Position numbers and translations under genes: made by a program. Source: Archegozetes longisetosus (Eukaryota; Arthropoda; Arachnida; Sarcoptiformes; Trhypochthoniidae). From it: 64,000 bases of DNA. Shown here in pieces: positions 36,981 to 49,310 of the stretch. How positions within the stretch are numbered: the first letter of the stretch is position 1; every line of letters starts with the position of its first letter. The notes below the pieces were generated by a model, which saw nothing but the letters and a program-made list of their open reading frames with translations, was not told where the DNA came from and did not search any database. The stretch covers positions 11,801,129 through 11,865,128 of the forward strand of contig JAEMBT020000007.1 in assembly GCA_018873245.2 (NCBI GenBank), written 5' to 3'.

Positions 36981-39900
36981 TTTGTTCGTTCTGATCCCAA
37001 TAGACATGGTTTGTATCCATATTCCCACTGTTTCTGCAAATTGAACGTCTGTGTGATGATAACGAAAATGCAATACTTGACTACTAAGGCTTTGAATCCA
37101 CTCGACTCTCATCACTATCAGATATGAACAGAGAAATAGAACGGCTGAGAGGAGAGTGAGTAGCGATCAAATTTTGTTGTCGCTCACTTTAAAGCCTTCC
37201 TATCGCAAGTAATTATATCATTTTTATTGACTCACAGAAGGAATTTAGTTATCTATTCCTGTGCTCATGTGTACAAATACATCGTATTGGTACCTCAACA
37301 AAATTGTCAAATTGCATTACATTTTTTTGCATGCATTATATTTTTGAAACTATAACTCAGTTTTATGCCAAATCCACTTATGAATGAAAATTACAGAGTT
37401 CAATTTTGTTAAAACTTGATTCACAGGTAAGAGAAAATGTGTTCAACTCATTATAGTATTATTAATTAACTATGAAATCTGATTTATTCCAATATAAAGA
37501 TTAAAGATACGAAGCACTCTGCCAAACATGCGCCATAGTACAGTATTTAAAACTTGAACTTAATTTCCTTATTGATCTATTGAGCTTTTATGAATATAAT
37601 TTTAAGAAAAACACTTCAGCCTAGACAGGAGTATTCTGCTTCAGATTGTATTTTGATATACAAAGTACTACTTTCTCAGAAACTAGTGGTAAATTAGAAA
37701 ACATGGACAGTATAAAGCGTTATTCTTTACGTGACAGACCTTACAAACGCGACCCAATATTAAAGTTTAAATTAAGAGTTACAACTTCACTATCAATCAG
37801 CTCAATAGATAGACAATTTTGAGTTGATCGTAAATTAAAAATTCAATTCGCATCAAGCATTAGACAATTGACTCAATACTTCTACCTTGATTATATTATG
37901 AATTGTTTAATAAAAACTTCGAAGGTCCTTATATTGAACTTTAATGCCTATATCTCAAAGTTAAACGCAGTCGATCCAAAGTTCAAAATTCGTTACCTTA
38001 ACCTGATTAGATATGATTGACTTTGAATATTGATAAAAGTGATTCATCTTTCGTAATTGCTAATAAACTATTTTTATAAAGATTTCATCTGCTATGCGCC
38101 AAAGTACAATATATATTTAATTGAGTATCGATATTTTTTGAGAGAATAGTACGTACTGTCTAATAGGCAAACATTTCTGACTTAAGAGATTAACAGTGGC
38201 TTTTATGCATAGTTCAGGTAAGATCTTTTAGGAGCAATCAATCAAACGATTAAACACATGCTATATTATACATCAAAAAGTTATATTGATCTTACAACCA
38301 ATTATATTAGGCTTATATAAAGACCGCTTTTCTTAGATAATCAAGAGATACGAACAGAGTATTTAGAAACAGCACAGTAACTAACAATGCGTTATATCCA
38401 GCAGCAAAATCAACGTTCAACAAAATGACTCAAATCGATATTGAAGCATCGTCCTGTATATGCTCAATATTTACAAACAAAAAATCAAAGTTTGTCAGTC
38501 TAAATATAAGGCTCTGTCATTTCGAAAGGTAGAGATTAAAAACAAGAGATAAGATCAATAAGTCTAAAGAGTTTAGATTTTGCTCTTAAAATCAACTTAG
38601 ATAGAAAAGGTTTTGAAAAATTTGAAACTTGAGCACATAAAAAACACTGAACCAAAATTAAAGTTTTATTTTTTACTGCATCAGTTAGAGATATCATTTA
38701 TAATACTTATTCGCACACAAATAACTTTAATGGTATTCAGCTTTTTAGAGGATAGAAAAAATGCATTCTTCACTTTAATTGATGGGATTGTACTTCATTT
38801 TCTGAGCATTAAAATTATTATACGACGAAAAAAATCAAAATCAAGACTATAGTGAACTGCATATATGCAAACTCTTCTCATATTTGCTAAGATCTAATAT
38901 AAGCTCAGAAATGCCTCAAAGCGTTCTTTACTAACCCTAAAAATTTATAGCGTAATAATAATTATTGAGCTAAATGATTATAAAGTCATGAAACTACTCG
39001 TTTTACAAAAGTTTTAACTTTTTTCATCCTTCAAACACCATTAAAATGTATTTGAGCGATAAAATATGCCAAATTATTTTTAATAAAGCAAGTGTCTGAC
39101 GATTTGATTTATATTTATTAGTCTGAATTTTAAATTTGATAGTTATTACAAAATTTACATAAATTGCAACTAAATTTTCATAAAACAACAATAGCTATGA
39201 ATGTCTGAAAACACGCCATAATTGAATTGAACCAAACTGTGTTCTACAGAGTCATAATTGTTTTTGTTTGATTCTTTACTTTTATTAGTACTGCTTTTTA
39301 TAAATAGAGATATTTAACTGTTTCTCCAAACAAGTACTTTCTGTATGTTATTTACAATTCTCTCTTTTTTACTTCTACTCATTAAATATTAAATACGCAA
39401 TACTTTCCTATTTCGACTCTATTTTAAATCAGTTTTAGATTTAATTATTTAATAGAAAACATACTTTGGTACAACACAGCTGAACCAGTTTAACGATACA
39501 TTCCATACGATACTATGTATTAATATATAAATTATTATTATTGCTCATCACATTAGATCTCATTAGTCTAACTACGTTTATGCGATCGTAATATGGATGA
39601 AAGCTTAAGTTTTTATTTCATGTCAATTCATTTGGGAAAATAATCAGTTAAAAAAAGTTTAAATAAAATTACTTCAATTTTTGATCCGACTGTTGCTGGC
39701 ATTTAATTAAGAATTGCCTTAATTTGCTTCGAGATATTTTGCAGGAATAAAAAAGTTGAGTCAATTTATGCACACTGTGTAATGTATTACATGAAACAAG
39801 TATTTTATCATAAATTGTAAGCAAATTGAAGTGCCTCAACATTTGTTAATCAAGTAAATAGAAATGATGCGCTTAAGTAAACAGGATCTGTCTATCAAAT

Positions 39901-40785
39901 AGATCAAATGTGACCAATTTATCAATTAATGGTACAAATGACGAAAATTTAATTATGTCTAGATATCAAAATCAAAATCCGTCTAATAGTTCGATTGAAC
40001 TGTTGTTCTCATCAAAGAGTCTTTAGCTCGACAACCATTTTATTAATGATTAATAACAATTAAACATTTATACAATAATAAGGCCTAAAGTAGTCGTTAA
40101 TCTGAAAAAGTAATCTAATATATTATTTACTTTTATAGTTTGTGAAAGTATTGAAAGCATAAATTTGAAGTGAACACGGATTCAAATAATACATCTACAA
40201 ACAATATCCTATACGATGCCATTCTTACCCTTAAGACATTGCTTTCAAATGCTTTTGCTTTGGAATTAGTCTTTCGTCCAATGTTTTAACACAATATCGA
40301 TGTGATACTATAGAAATATGATTCACTTTTAGTTCAATTGTGATTAAAGTAGCTTCACTTAAATCGCATCAATTTTTGGTCAGTCAAATTGTACCAAATA
40401 TAGCAACTGAAACCTCTTACTTGCTTTTTGCTTCTTTAACAGATTTAAAATAATGTTCGCACGTTTATCATAGTCTAATAGATTGGTAATTATTTCAACA
40501 TTAATTAATTGAGACACCAATTACTTCGAACTTAACAACAATTAACATTTAATTGAAATATGTGAACAGTAATCCACAACGAACTACTTTCAGTCATATA
40601 TTTTACGACAATAAATAAATGAATATGTATTCTACGAACAAAAAGCGCCAAAATTCAAATAAAGGATCAAGCATCGATTTCGTTTAATGGATTACACTTC
40701 AAAGTGAATGGGCTAACTTGCTAAACCTAAATGGATTTCAGTGAAATTCATGTCAATTAAACTACGTTTTTATCATTTATTCTTA
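31691..40785. other. Nine-kilobase gene desert
   Basis: No gene I can support. It contains the second long (TC)n tract (about 36927-36972) and a short imperfect GAACAGATAGAA duplication near 32424-32470. Open frames are short and of non-ATG or low-complexity type. Confidence 0.55.
36927..36972. repeat. (TC)23 dinucleotide microsatellite
   Basis: About 46 nt of uninterrupted TC, preceded by two copies of TGATTGTCTC (36911-36930). Overlapping Ser/Leu and Arg/Glu repeat frames on the two strands are artefacts of it. Confidence 0.95.
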
Positions 40786-41177
40786 CAGCGGTTTTCGATT
40801 GCTTTTAACGGAACGGCAAATAACTTTAACGGCTCGACCGTCGCCCGCAAATAACTTTAACGTTTCGTCAAAACTAAATAACGCAATCGATTACTTTTGA
40901 GCAATGCATCGAATTGCAAACATTTATGAGATTGTAAACACATTTTAAACCATTAAGTTATGGATAAGATTAATGTGGATATAGTTTTAGTTTTATAATT
41001 CATATTTGATTTGTATTCATATTTAGTTAAATTCGCAAATTTTGTAAACATTTAACAGTTATATATAAGAAGTACTTGCTGTTATTTAGTTTTGACAAAA
41101 CGTTAAAGTTATTTGCGGGCGACGGTCGAGCCGTTAAAGTTATTTGCCGTTCCGTTAAAAGCAATCGAAAAACACTG
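40786..41177. mobile_element. Tc1/mariner-type MITE with 97-bp terminal inverted repeats
   Basis: A 392-bp non-autonomous element. The left arm 40786-40882 and right arm 41081-41177 are inverted copies with only three mismatches over 97 bp. Ends read CAGCGGTTTTCG and CAGTGTTTTTCG, and each is flanked by TA (40784-40785 and 41178-41179), the target duplication of IS630/Tc1/mariner elements, whose termini often begin CAGTG. Each arm holds two direct copies of GCAAATAACTTTAACG (40816-40831 and 40847-40862 on the left), an IR/DR-like layout suitable for transposase binding. The 198-bp core has no coding capacity. Near identity of the arms suggests recent activity or gene conversion. Confidence 0.88.
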
Positions 41178-41969
41178 TATAACTCATTTTAAATTTTTGT
41201 TCGTACAAAACTTTCGTTCTTGAATGTAATTTAAATGTATTTAAATTTTACTTCTGTCAATTTTTCATCATAAGTATTATCAAAATGTGTTTGGATCTCA
41301 AAATTTCGACTAAAGCTCCAGAAAAAGAGAAATTTCTAAAGAAAATATCGATAACTTCTTCATTAACATTCAAGTCTCCCATAACTTAAGCTCAGATAAA
41401 ATTAAGGCAAGATTGAGAAATTAGGTAAAGTAATTATGTATAAGTTTGAACACCAGCAAAGTCGTTTTATCTTAAGCCAGTATATTATATTTGACTACCA
41501 AAAAAAGTTGAATCATTAAACTTGAAATGAAGGATTACCCGCATATTTATTTTGACAATACAGGACTAATTTGTGCTTGAAATTCTGTGGGATCTACTGG
41601 TTGTTGGATGAGTGCTACAAACTTCTGTCTGCAGTGTAATTTGAATTGCAGATAGAACTTTATAGCGCTGACCCGATGTGATGTGTTTCAAAGTTACAAA
41701 CTGAAGTTAAGAACAGTTGAATCTTTTATAACATCTATTGCATAACTAATTGACGTACTGCCATCAAAACACTGAATAATCAAAATTGTATTAATTTAGT
41801 GTTTATTTGGATAGTTTTGATAGCAAGTTATTTTGAATAGTTTTCTGAACATTTTAATGAAGATAAAAAGTAATAAAATATGTCGCTTCTCAAGGTTTTT
41901 CACTATGATAATTATGAGAATTCAAAAATAAGAGATTAATTAACAATTACGTAGAGAAGTAGTTCCGCA

Positions 41970-41977
41970 TATAAAAG
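41970..41977 (+). promoter_or_regulatory. TATA box of the lyase-like gene
   Basis: TATAAAAG 61 nt upstream of the ATG at 42038, a spacing that would give a roughly 35-nt 5' UTR. It supports this ORF being a transcribed gene with a host-type promoter. Confidence 0.45.
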
Positions 41978-42037
41978 ACTTAACACAACTACTTTAGCAA
42001 ATAGTCTAAATAGCAAGACTTATCATACTCTTGAACA

Positions 42038-42784
42038 ATGAAAATTACTATCATTTTAATATTTACTTTAGGTCTTTGCCATAAATCATTAGGTAAAGAA
42101 TGGAAACTTGTCTGGTCTCCAGAAGCTGACAAGGATGGACTGAAAGCGTTCGAAGGGGTCGAAGACGAACGTGGAAATGCCCATAAAGTAACACATATAC
42201 TTGTTGAAGGCAACAACTATCGATTCAATATGCACGTCCAGGACAGGGACTCACATTCAGACAGACAAAGACAAGAAGTTAAAGGAATGGTAGCCAATGG
42301 ACATCAGATGCGAATGCAAAAGGGAGAAACATGGAAGTTTACTTATTCGATGTTCATCCCGTCAACACTTAAGGCCACGTCTTCATTCACACACATCGCT
42401 CAGATGAAAGTGCCCAATGCAAGTGCCGAAGACGGAGCACCCATTTATGTCATGTCACTTCGAAGACATGGAGAACAAGAAACAATTGAGGCCCAGGTTA
42501 CTACTGGTGGACACATACTTGGATCGACTGACTTGAAGCCACTCCATGATAAGTGGATTGATGTCGAGTTAGAATATCATGTCGATGACGTTAATGGAAG
42601 TGCTAACTGGACTATAATTAGTGACAATAAGGCTGTAGTTCATGGAGCAAAGGAAAATGTGAAGACTTTCTTTCATGAAACAGTCAGACCCAAATGGGGT
42701 ATATATCGATCATTGAGCGACAGCAAACAACTTTTGGACACCTATATGCTCCTTACTAAAATGAAAGCATATAAACTTGAATAA
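42038..42784 (+). CDS. Secreted polysaccharide lyase-like protein, HGT candidate
   Basis: A 248-residue intronless ORF. Residues 1-19 form a clear signal peptide (KITIILIFTLGLC core), leaving a mature protein of about 229 residues, probably a beta-jellyroll. Landmark strings are DRQRQEVKG (75-83), FTYSMFIP (101-108), SFTHIAQMK (116-124), KWIDVELEY (172-180) and RPKWGIYRS (217-225). The paired strand motifs with Arg, Gln and His resemble heparin-lyase-I/glucuronan-lyase-like proteins (Pfam Polysacc_lyase type) that I associate with fungi and bacteria rather than animals; the exact CAZy family and substrate cannot be fixed by eye. Possible N-glycosylation sites are at 127, 186 and 190. The ATG follows a TATA box, and an AATAAA overlaps the stop. 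Absence of introns and the microbial resemblance suggest ancient horizontal acquisition and a digestive role, which is inference. Confidence 0.75.
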   Translation: MKITIILIFTLGLCHKSLGKEWKLVWSPEADKDGLKAFEGVEDERGNAHKVTHILVEGNNYRFNMHVQDRDSHSDRQRQEVKGMVANGHQMRMQKGETWKFTYSMFIPSTLKATSSFTHIAQMKVPNASAEDGAPIYVMSLRRHGEQETIEAQVTTGGHILGSTDLKPLHDKWIDVELEYHVDDVNGSANWTIISDNKAVVHGAKENVKTFFHETVRPKWGIYRSLSDSKQLLDTYMLLTKMKAYKLE

Positions 42785-42991
42785 AGATACATCAAAAGCA
42801 GTCTAGCTTCCACATCTACTTAAGTAGTTTTTAAGAAAACAATACAAAAATGTCATAATGAAAATGTGGCCTAGTTGTTATTGATTTTTAAAAAGACTTT
42901 AACTACATGTCCGAGTTAGACAGGTTTTACTGTAATTCAAATCTATTTGTATGATTAGTCTTATCCTAACCTGAATTGGTTTGTCAATCAA

Positions 42992-42997
42992 AATAAA
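42992..42997 (+). terminator. AATAAA poly(A) signal, about 210 nt past the lyase-like stop
   Basis: A clean AATAAA hexamer in a sensible position for the 3' end of the lyase-like transcript; a second hexamer overlaps the stop codon itself at 42780-42785. Confidence 0.35.
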
Positions 42998-45900
42998 TTG
43001 TTTGCTGATTACTACTCGCATTTTAAGGCGCTCTCGTTCGTTAATAATTTAATTTGATTTTTGAAATTTCAAAATTCATGCTCGAATTAAATACGTTAGC
43101 ACTGGTAAAGATGAAAGATTTGCTATAAATCAAAATGGAGCTAATTATCTAAAATTGTCGTGTATCTGCGTGTGAGCTCATACAGTGTAATAGCTCAGAG
43201 CCTCCTTTTAACTTATTAAATATTGAACATGCAATACATGCAATGGTCAACGTAATGAGTAGAATTCAGAATTAGGCCTAATATTAGGATACAGTACATT
43301 CTATACCCAATATTTCTGTTTCTGTAATCATTCAAAAGGTACTAAAAAAAGTCATTTTTCCATTGTATTATTATGATTCCCTACGATAATATTAAATTAT
43401 GGTTATAAAAGGCGAATCCTATTTTTATATAATTAAACTCGTAATTCTCTGTAGTTACAATTTTTGATATTTTTCTTGACGAGTCAAACGAAGCGCGAGA
43501 CAGACTGAAACAAAGTCTATAATAGAAAGCGATTTAATGCACGTTTACTTTCGAAAATATTTTCCAAATGCATTTGGAAGTGACGAAACCTTTGTTGAAT
43601 GTTGTGCAAAAATTTGCATATTTTTCTCCTATGAATAATTTATGGATTTATTTTCGCTCGAAGATTGACATGACTTTAAAGCGCATCACAATAATTGACG
43701 CGCAACTTATTATACGCATACAAAATGTTGCATTTATTACTTGTCATTTATTACTTGTGTGGCGCACACCACAGCTCTGTTTGCTTCTGTAAGTCTTAAT
43801 TACAATAACTATTTATGTCAATTCATTTTTCAGATGCATTATTCAAATAAATGAGAGTTTGGTCCGCTAATAGTTAGTTTTGCATCTAAAATAATATCTA
43901 TTATGAGATTTATAGTTTGTAAGTCTGCTTCGCTTTGTTTTTTGTCATTCAGAATATTAGTGTCGGACTGGGATTCGCCGCTAACGAAGTTTAAACAATA
44001 AAAAATGACAACATTATACTCTGACTTCCGGGATATTAAATAAAACTTATAGTTCTGTATGCATGTAAATCATTAATATTTCAGATGCACAGACATGAAT
44101 ATTAAGAGATGAGTAGAAGAGTATTCCATTGGAAGGTCTTTTGGCCACACCTAAACCAAAAGTAAGCATTTTATATATTGCGAGCATGTAATGACCAAAA
44201 CACAGCGAATATTTTGTCGAATATTAGTTTGGAATTTATTTGCTTTTTGCTACTGAAAAAATGCACTTAAAATGCAAATTTATCTAAAATAGCGATTCGT
44301 TCTCTCCTTTCATTCGATTTTATCTCTTTTTCAATAAAGAAAAATCAATTTCGATCTAATGCTTAAAGAGTTGGACGATTAATTTTGTTTTTGTTGATTC
44401 AATATTTAATCCGAAGTCATTAAAAGATTGGTAACCAAAAACAAGATCTATATTTCAAAATGCACGAAAGGGTGGGTTTTTCTTATTTTGAGTTAATTTT
44501 TAGAAAAGTTGACTCAATCCCAGAATAATATTTCTATTAATTGTAAGAAAATATGTGAACACACCTGAAAACTATACCCTAAATAAATAAGATAAGAGAT
44601 GCACTCAATCTTTTACTCTGTATCAAAAATAAATATTAATTTGTAAATATAAAATCTCACATAAATAACTTTTAATCAAAATCTGAAAACATTTATTATA
44701 AATCACGGATAATAGAGATAAAAGAAAGATTGACTACAAGTTTGTTGAGCCCTCTGGCAAGCAGAGTTGATCCAGATTAAGAATAGAATGAGTAATTGGC
44801 ACCTAACATCAGCTAATTTGATGATCCAATGTGAAAGTGCTACCATTACTGTTACACGTAAACACTCTTAAGGTACTGCGATTATCAGATAATTCATAAA
44901 TGTATTGCCTTAATGTACGAACCAATATTTATCCCATTAAAATACTTGATTGCGAGCTCAGTACAAATACATTGGGATGGTCCACATTCTGATCGCATTG
45001 AATCAATTGGATTCAGTTTGAATTTGAATTAATGAGAAATAGCGCAAAGCTAGTTCATGTTTTCAATGAGGCGATCGTCATTTGTAAACAGATGCCAAAA
45101 ACAAATATCGCCAACACCTAGAAGTTGATTTTCAAATAGTTAAGGAGAAAAATTGATCGTTTAGTCAATTCGGATAAATGAAATGATTCTAAAACATTGA
45201 AGTTTGCAAATGATTGCAAATTCAATTTGAATGGATGTTTACTAAAACTAAGCCAATATTTTAAGTTCTCATCATAAGCATTAGACTGTTGGCCACTGAC
45301 TGCAAAAAGTTGTCTGACTTCACTCAAATATGCATTGAATTTAATGCACAACTTATCAATGCGATTGTGCCCGTATGTAATCAAATGCAAAATAGTTAGA
45401 ATTCACAGAATAACTTATTAGTGAGTGATAGCATAAATCATTTTGCTTTATGTTAGGCATTATTATTTATTTAGTTGAGAATCTTCTTCATTATTATGTA
45501 ATTAAATTACAATCCACGTATAGTTTCTAATATTGAATATATTTGAGGCCAAATGCAATCCTTATTTGCGATGCTTAAAATTGCTTTAGTAGTTAACCAA
45601 TTTTAATGAAAAAACAACCTTTATTAATTAGGGAATCAATTTAGTCGAAAGTGCTCTCCCAGTCACTCAAAGCATTTTTAATCAAATCTTAACTCCAATT
45701 CAATTTAGAGCTCATTATAATATAGATTACAATTATTGATAAAACTATATAATCAAATAAATTGCAAATTAATAGCAGACTCACGATTTGGGCCAATATC
45801 AAAAATATAAGACATAAATCAATTAATAAAGAAATTACTCTGAGCGAAGACGACTACCCATTAGAAAGTCTAATTAATCTCATATTACAGAGGAGTTTGT

Positions 45901-48900
45901 ATGGAGTGCGACTAAAATTAAATAAATTGAATCGAGTTTGAGGCCCTTTTTTGGAGTCAATTAGCAGTAAATTAGCTAAATTTCTACAAACGCCTACGAA
46001 ATAATGTAATAAAACAAAATTCTGTTGGAGTTCTAATCTTTTTGTGGTCTCAAATTTCAATTTGATGTTTATTATGTCATAAACCTATTCCTTACTGAAT
46101 AAAATAAAAAAGTTATGGTAGAAATTCAAACTTAAATTGTATGCATCGAAGTACCAAATTATTTTGAACTAAATATTAAATACTACTCTCGTATAGATTA
46201 TTTGTCATAATCAGTTTGACACTTGGGAAAACCCATTTCATATTGAATGGCATCATTAAGTTTTATAAAATTCATATTTGTTTTTGTTAGAAAAAATTTA
46301 GAAAAATACATTAAGGATTAGTAATTTAAATGTAAATTCAATTTCGAATTTAAAGAACAGTTTTGTTTATAATGAATACCTAATGCAATATAACTAGTTA
46401 TTAATATATGATAAGATAGACAAGGATGTTTGCATAATAGTTGTGTTAATTCTCAAAACCACACAACTTGTGTGAGCAGTTCAATAGCTTAAGATATGAA
46501 ACCTTCTCCTAAAAGATAGTGAAAGTATTTAGAGAAAAGAGATAACTATAAATTTAGATTAATTTTTTACGATAACTTTTGATAAAATATATTATCCTCA
46601 AGTAAAATGTGGGCTTCTGTCTGATAAATGGTTGAAATATGGCATGATTTTGTTGTTTCCTCAATAAAACTATCTTTATTTTATGATCAAATTGAGTTGA
46701 AGTAAATCTGAATACTTGACTCAATACTTGACTGAATACTGCACTGAAAACTGTACTGAACACACACTCGCAGATCAGATGATTACTTCTCACTCAGCTA
46801 CTATTTATTCAACAAACTTTGTTATTGCATGAGTTGACAACTTAAATCTTCAATTTTTTCTTCTTTTTCGAAAACCCAAAACACTGATGAATACTCAGGC
46901 ATTGAGTATGCATTTTGTGATTGCCTTTTTTCAGGCCTTTAACTAAGAAAAAGTGACAAATCCTAATAAAGCACTGATGCGTTTCAAAGATCTAAGATGG
47001 ATCGAAAAAAAGCTGTATATTTTACAGTATAATAGTATAGTGATAGTAATAAATAGGTTTTTACTTTATTTTTTCCCTTAATAAGTTATACATAAAATAT
47101 ATTGACAGATTTATCGTGAAAGTGCAGCTCATATTGACTCGATCACTTGCCACTTAAAAACTATTATGTTACACTAAAGTCATACTTTATCTCGAGATAT
47201 TAAAATAACAGATATAGTGGTATTTTTTGGGGCAATAAGCTACTGCAAGTATTTCATTAAATGGGTCTCCTGAAAAGCTACTTAATTTTGTATTAAAGTA
47301 GTTTTTGACTTTTGAAGGAGAAAATCCATTGACGTATGACTTACCGTATTGTACTGCGCTCAGATCAAGAGTTGCACTGATAGAAATTCTTAATCAAATT
47401 TTTATCATAAGTATTGAAGAAAAATACATTCTCAGAGTTTGTGAAAAGATCTAAACTATTGATTTTTATATTGTTCGTAATATCTGGTGGCACACAATAA
47501 CAGTAGAGCCCAGACATGTTTCCATAAAATTAATTATGAATAATATAATGCAATACATATCTAACCATTGAGTTATAAATCGCTTTCCGAACTATAAATA
47601 ACTAAAAGACAAACATGTGAGGTATTCCTATTTTTGCTCTTAAAAAAGATGCAAAATTCTTTCGCCTCTAAGCAAACATAACGTTCGGAACTTCTAAATT
47701 GAACAGAAAATAAACTCAAGAGATTTTAACAAAATGGAATTTTGTATTAGATTCGAAAACTTAGCTACAGATTTAAGTGAACTGAAGCAGTAAAAAATAT
47801 ATGATATTTCGAGTTGAAAGTTATAAATAAATAATAATTTAGTTACCAGTGTTAGCCTCTATTATATTACATTCACTCTTATAGCTCTACTCAAATCTAG
47901 ACTGGATCACTATACTCCGATTGGTTAGATTAAACCAACTTTTATCTCCTATGGTCGAGCTTGTTCCACTGTTTGGGATCAGAACTTGTCCAGTTTTAGT
48001 TGGGAGTTTGATCCTATCTATAGCCAAGAAAGTAGGTCAGTCATTTCGCAACTATTGGCTTAGCAATCAATACATTTTGCCACAATCCAAGATTCTATTC
48101 TGTGATTCTCGTAAAATCATCTAAAGATATAATAAAAGTTTCAGTTAAGTAGTGAATCTTTGGATCAAAATTTGGATTTTTGACTATTGGGCTCAATCAC
48201 TGCTTCGATGATGACTGAACTTAAGATTAATCTTCAAGAATATTATTTGCTTTATCATGGACTGGAGAAAAACTGTTGAGCCAAACTAAAGATAAACTCG
48301 AAAAGAAAGAAAAATTTATTAGATTTTCTGTATTTCATTATTATTGATTTTTGTGGAAACTTTGATCTCCAAAGAGAAATCTTTTGATTATTTCTGTAAA
48401 CTTATACTAATTTTTTCTCTTCTACAAGAATTGATGTTCAAATAAAGTGTATTTATTGTAACTTAATATTAGAGAATTCTTTATCTCTTGTCTTAATTTA
48501 CTTTATTTGTTGTTATTCACTTTTTCTCACACTTTTTTACACAGAATAAAGAATTATATAACGAGAAAAGTTTGTCGATCGCTATTTCCAGTAATTGAAA
48601 GACAGAAATAACATTCCAAAGAGTAAATGAAATTGAAAAACAACTGTTATGTAAGAGACTATTGCTTGTATTATGGCATTATTTGTGATCCAATTATCGT
48701 ATGTACTGTCGAACACATTCTCTCAATTTTATATACTTATTTACTTATCCTTTTCTATGACTTCAGATAACTGAATATTGCTTCAAACTATCATTCGCGA
48801 GATAATAGTTGGCAATAGTTTTGAGTAAAATCAAAACGTTCATTGAAGATCGTGTATCTAAACCTCTAAATTGATTGCACGCGATAACAATACTCTTCTG

Positions 48901-49248
48901 AGTTTAGCTTAGCTTTGATTGTTTTTTATACATTTATGCAATGTATTTACTAGAATTAAATTTATTTTTCAGATTTGCATACTTTTTATAGATTTTCGGA
49001 TAGCACATTCTCAAACTATTGTGGATTTTGATTCAGTTTTTTTACTACGGCTGTAAGTTAGGATATCCTCACTGATGATTGTCGTGATAAACATAACTAA
49101 ATTCTCTTACTTGAAAAAAGAGTTTTCAACTAAATATTTAATCAATTGACTTTTAGCGTAATATCAATAGGAAGAGCACAGTTTATACATTGAAAGGAGT
49201 GTAAAATCGGCTTTTATAGCCAAGAATAATACGTCACTACTAAACAAA
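42998..49248. other. Intergenic region between the lyase-like gene and the HAD phosphatase
   Basis: About 6.3 kb with no supportable gene. It contains a five-copy 12-bp minisatellite (46708-46767) and an unrecognised 90-codon minus-strand frame (45118-45390, TTG start) that I do not annotate as a gene. Confidence 0.5.
46708..46767. repeat. 12-bp minisatellite, five imperfect copies
   Basis: Units 46708-46719, 46720-46731, 46732-46743, 46744-46755 and 46756-46767 are variants of CTGAATACTTGA. Because the unit is a multiple of three, the minus-strand frame reads as a VFSQ-like four-residue repeat, which is probably incidental. Confidence 0.8.
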
Positions 49249-49257
49249 TATAAAAAT
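49249..49257 (+). promoter_or_regulatory. TATA box of the HAD phosphatase gene
   Basis: TATAAAAAT 62 nt before the ATG at 49311, with a TCAGAA initiator-like sequence about 20 nt downstream. The spacing favours translation from 49311 and a short 5' UTR. Confidence 0.4.
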
Positions 49258-49310
49258 AACTTTGCGTTCAGAAGAAATTGTATATATCTTTAGCTAGAAT
49301 TGAAAAATCT

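Noticed and set aside
36859..37127. Ser/Leu-repeat and Arg/Glu-repeat proteins on both strands
   Set aside because: Artefacts of the (TC)23 microsatellite, present in several frames at once.
40786..41177. Viewing the inverted repeat as a palindromic regulatory hairpin or assembly artefact
   Set aside because: TA target duplication, mariner-like termini and a non-palindromic 198-bp core fit a MITE much better.
45118..45390. 90-codon minus-strand frame with protein-like composition
   Set aside because: It starts with TTG, has no recognisable domain, no splice partners and no promoter; length is within chance expectation for several kilobases of sequence.
47921..48124. Open frames with GRACSTVWDQ-like text
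   Set aside because: Short, competing frames, bounded by stops, no recognisable motif or splice signals.
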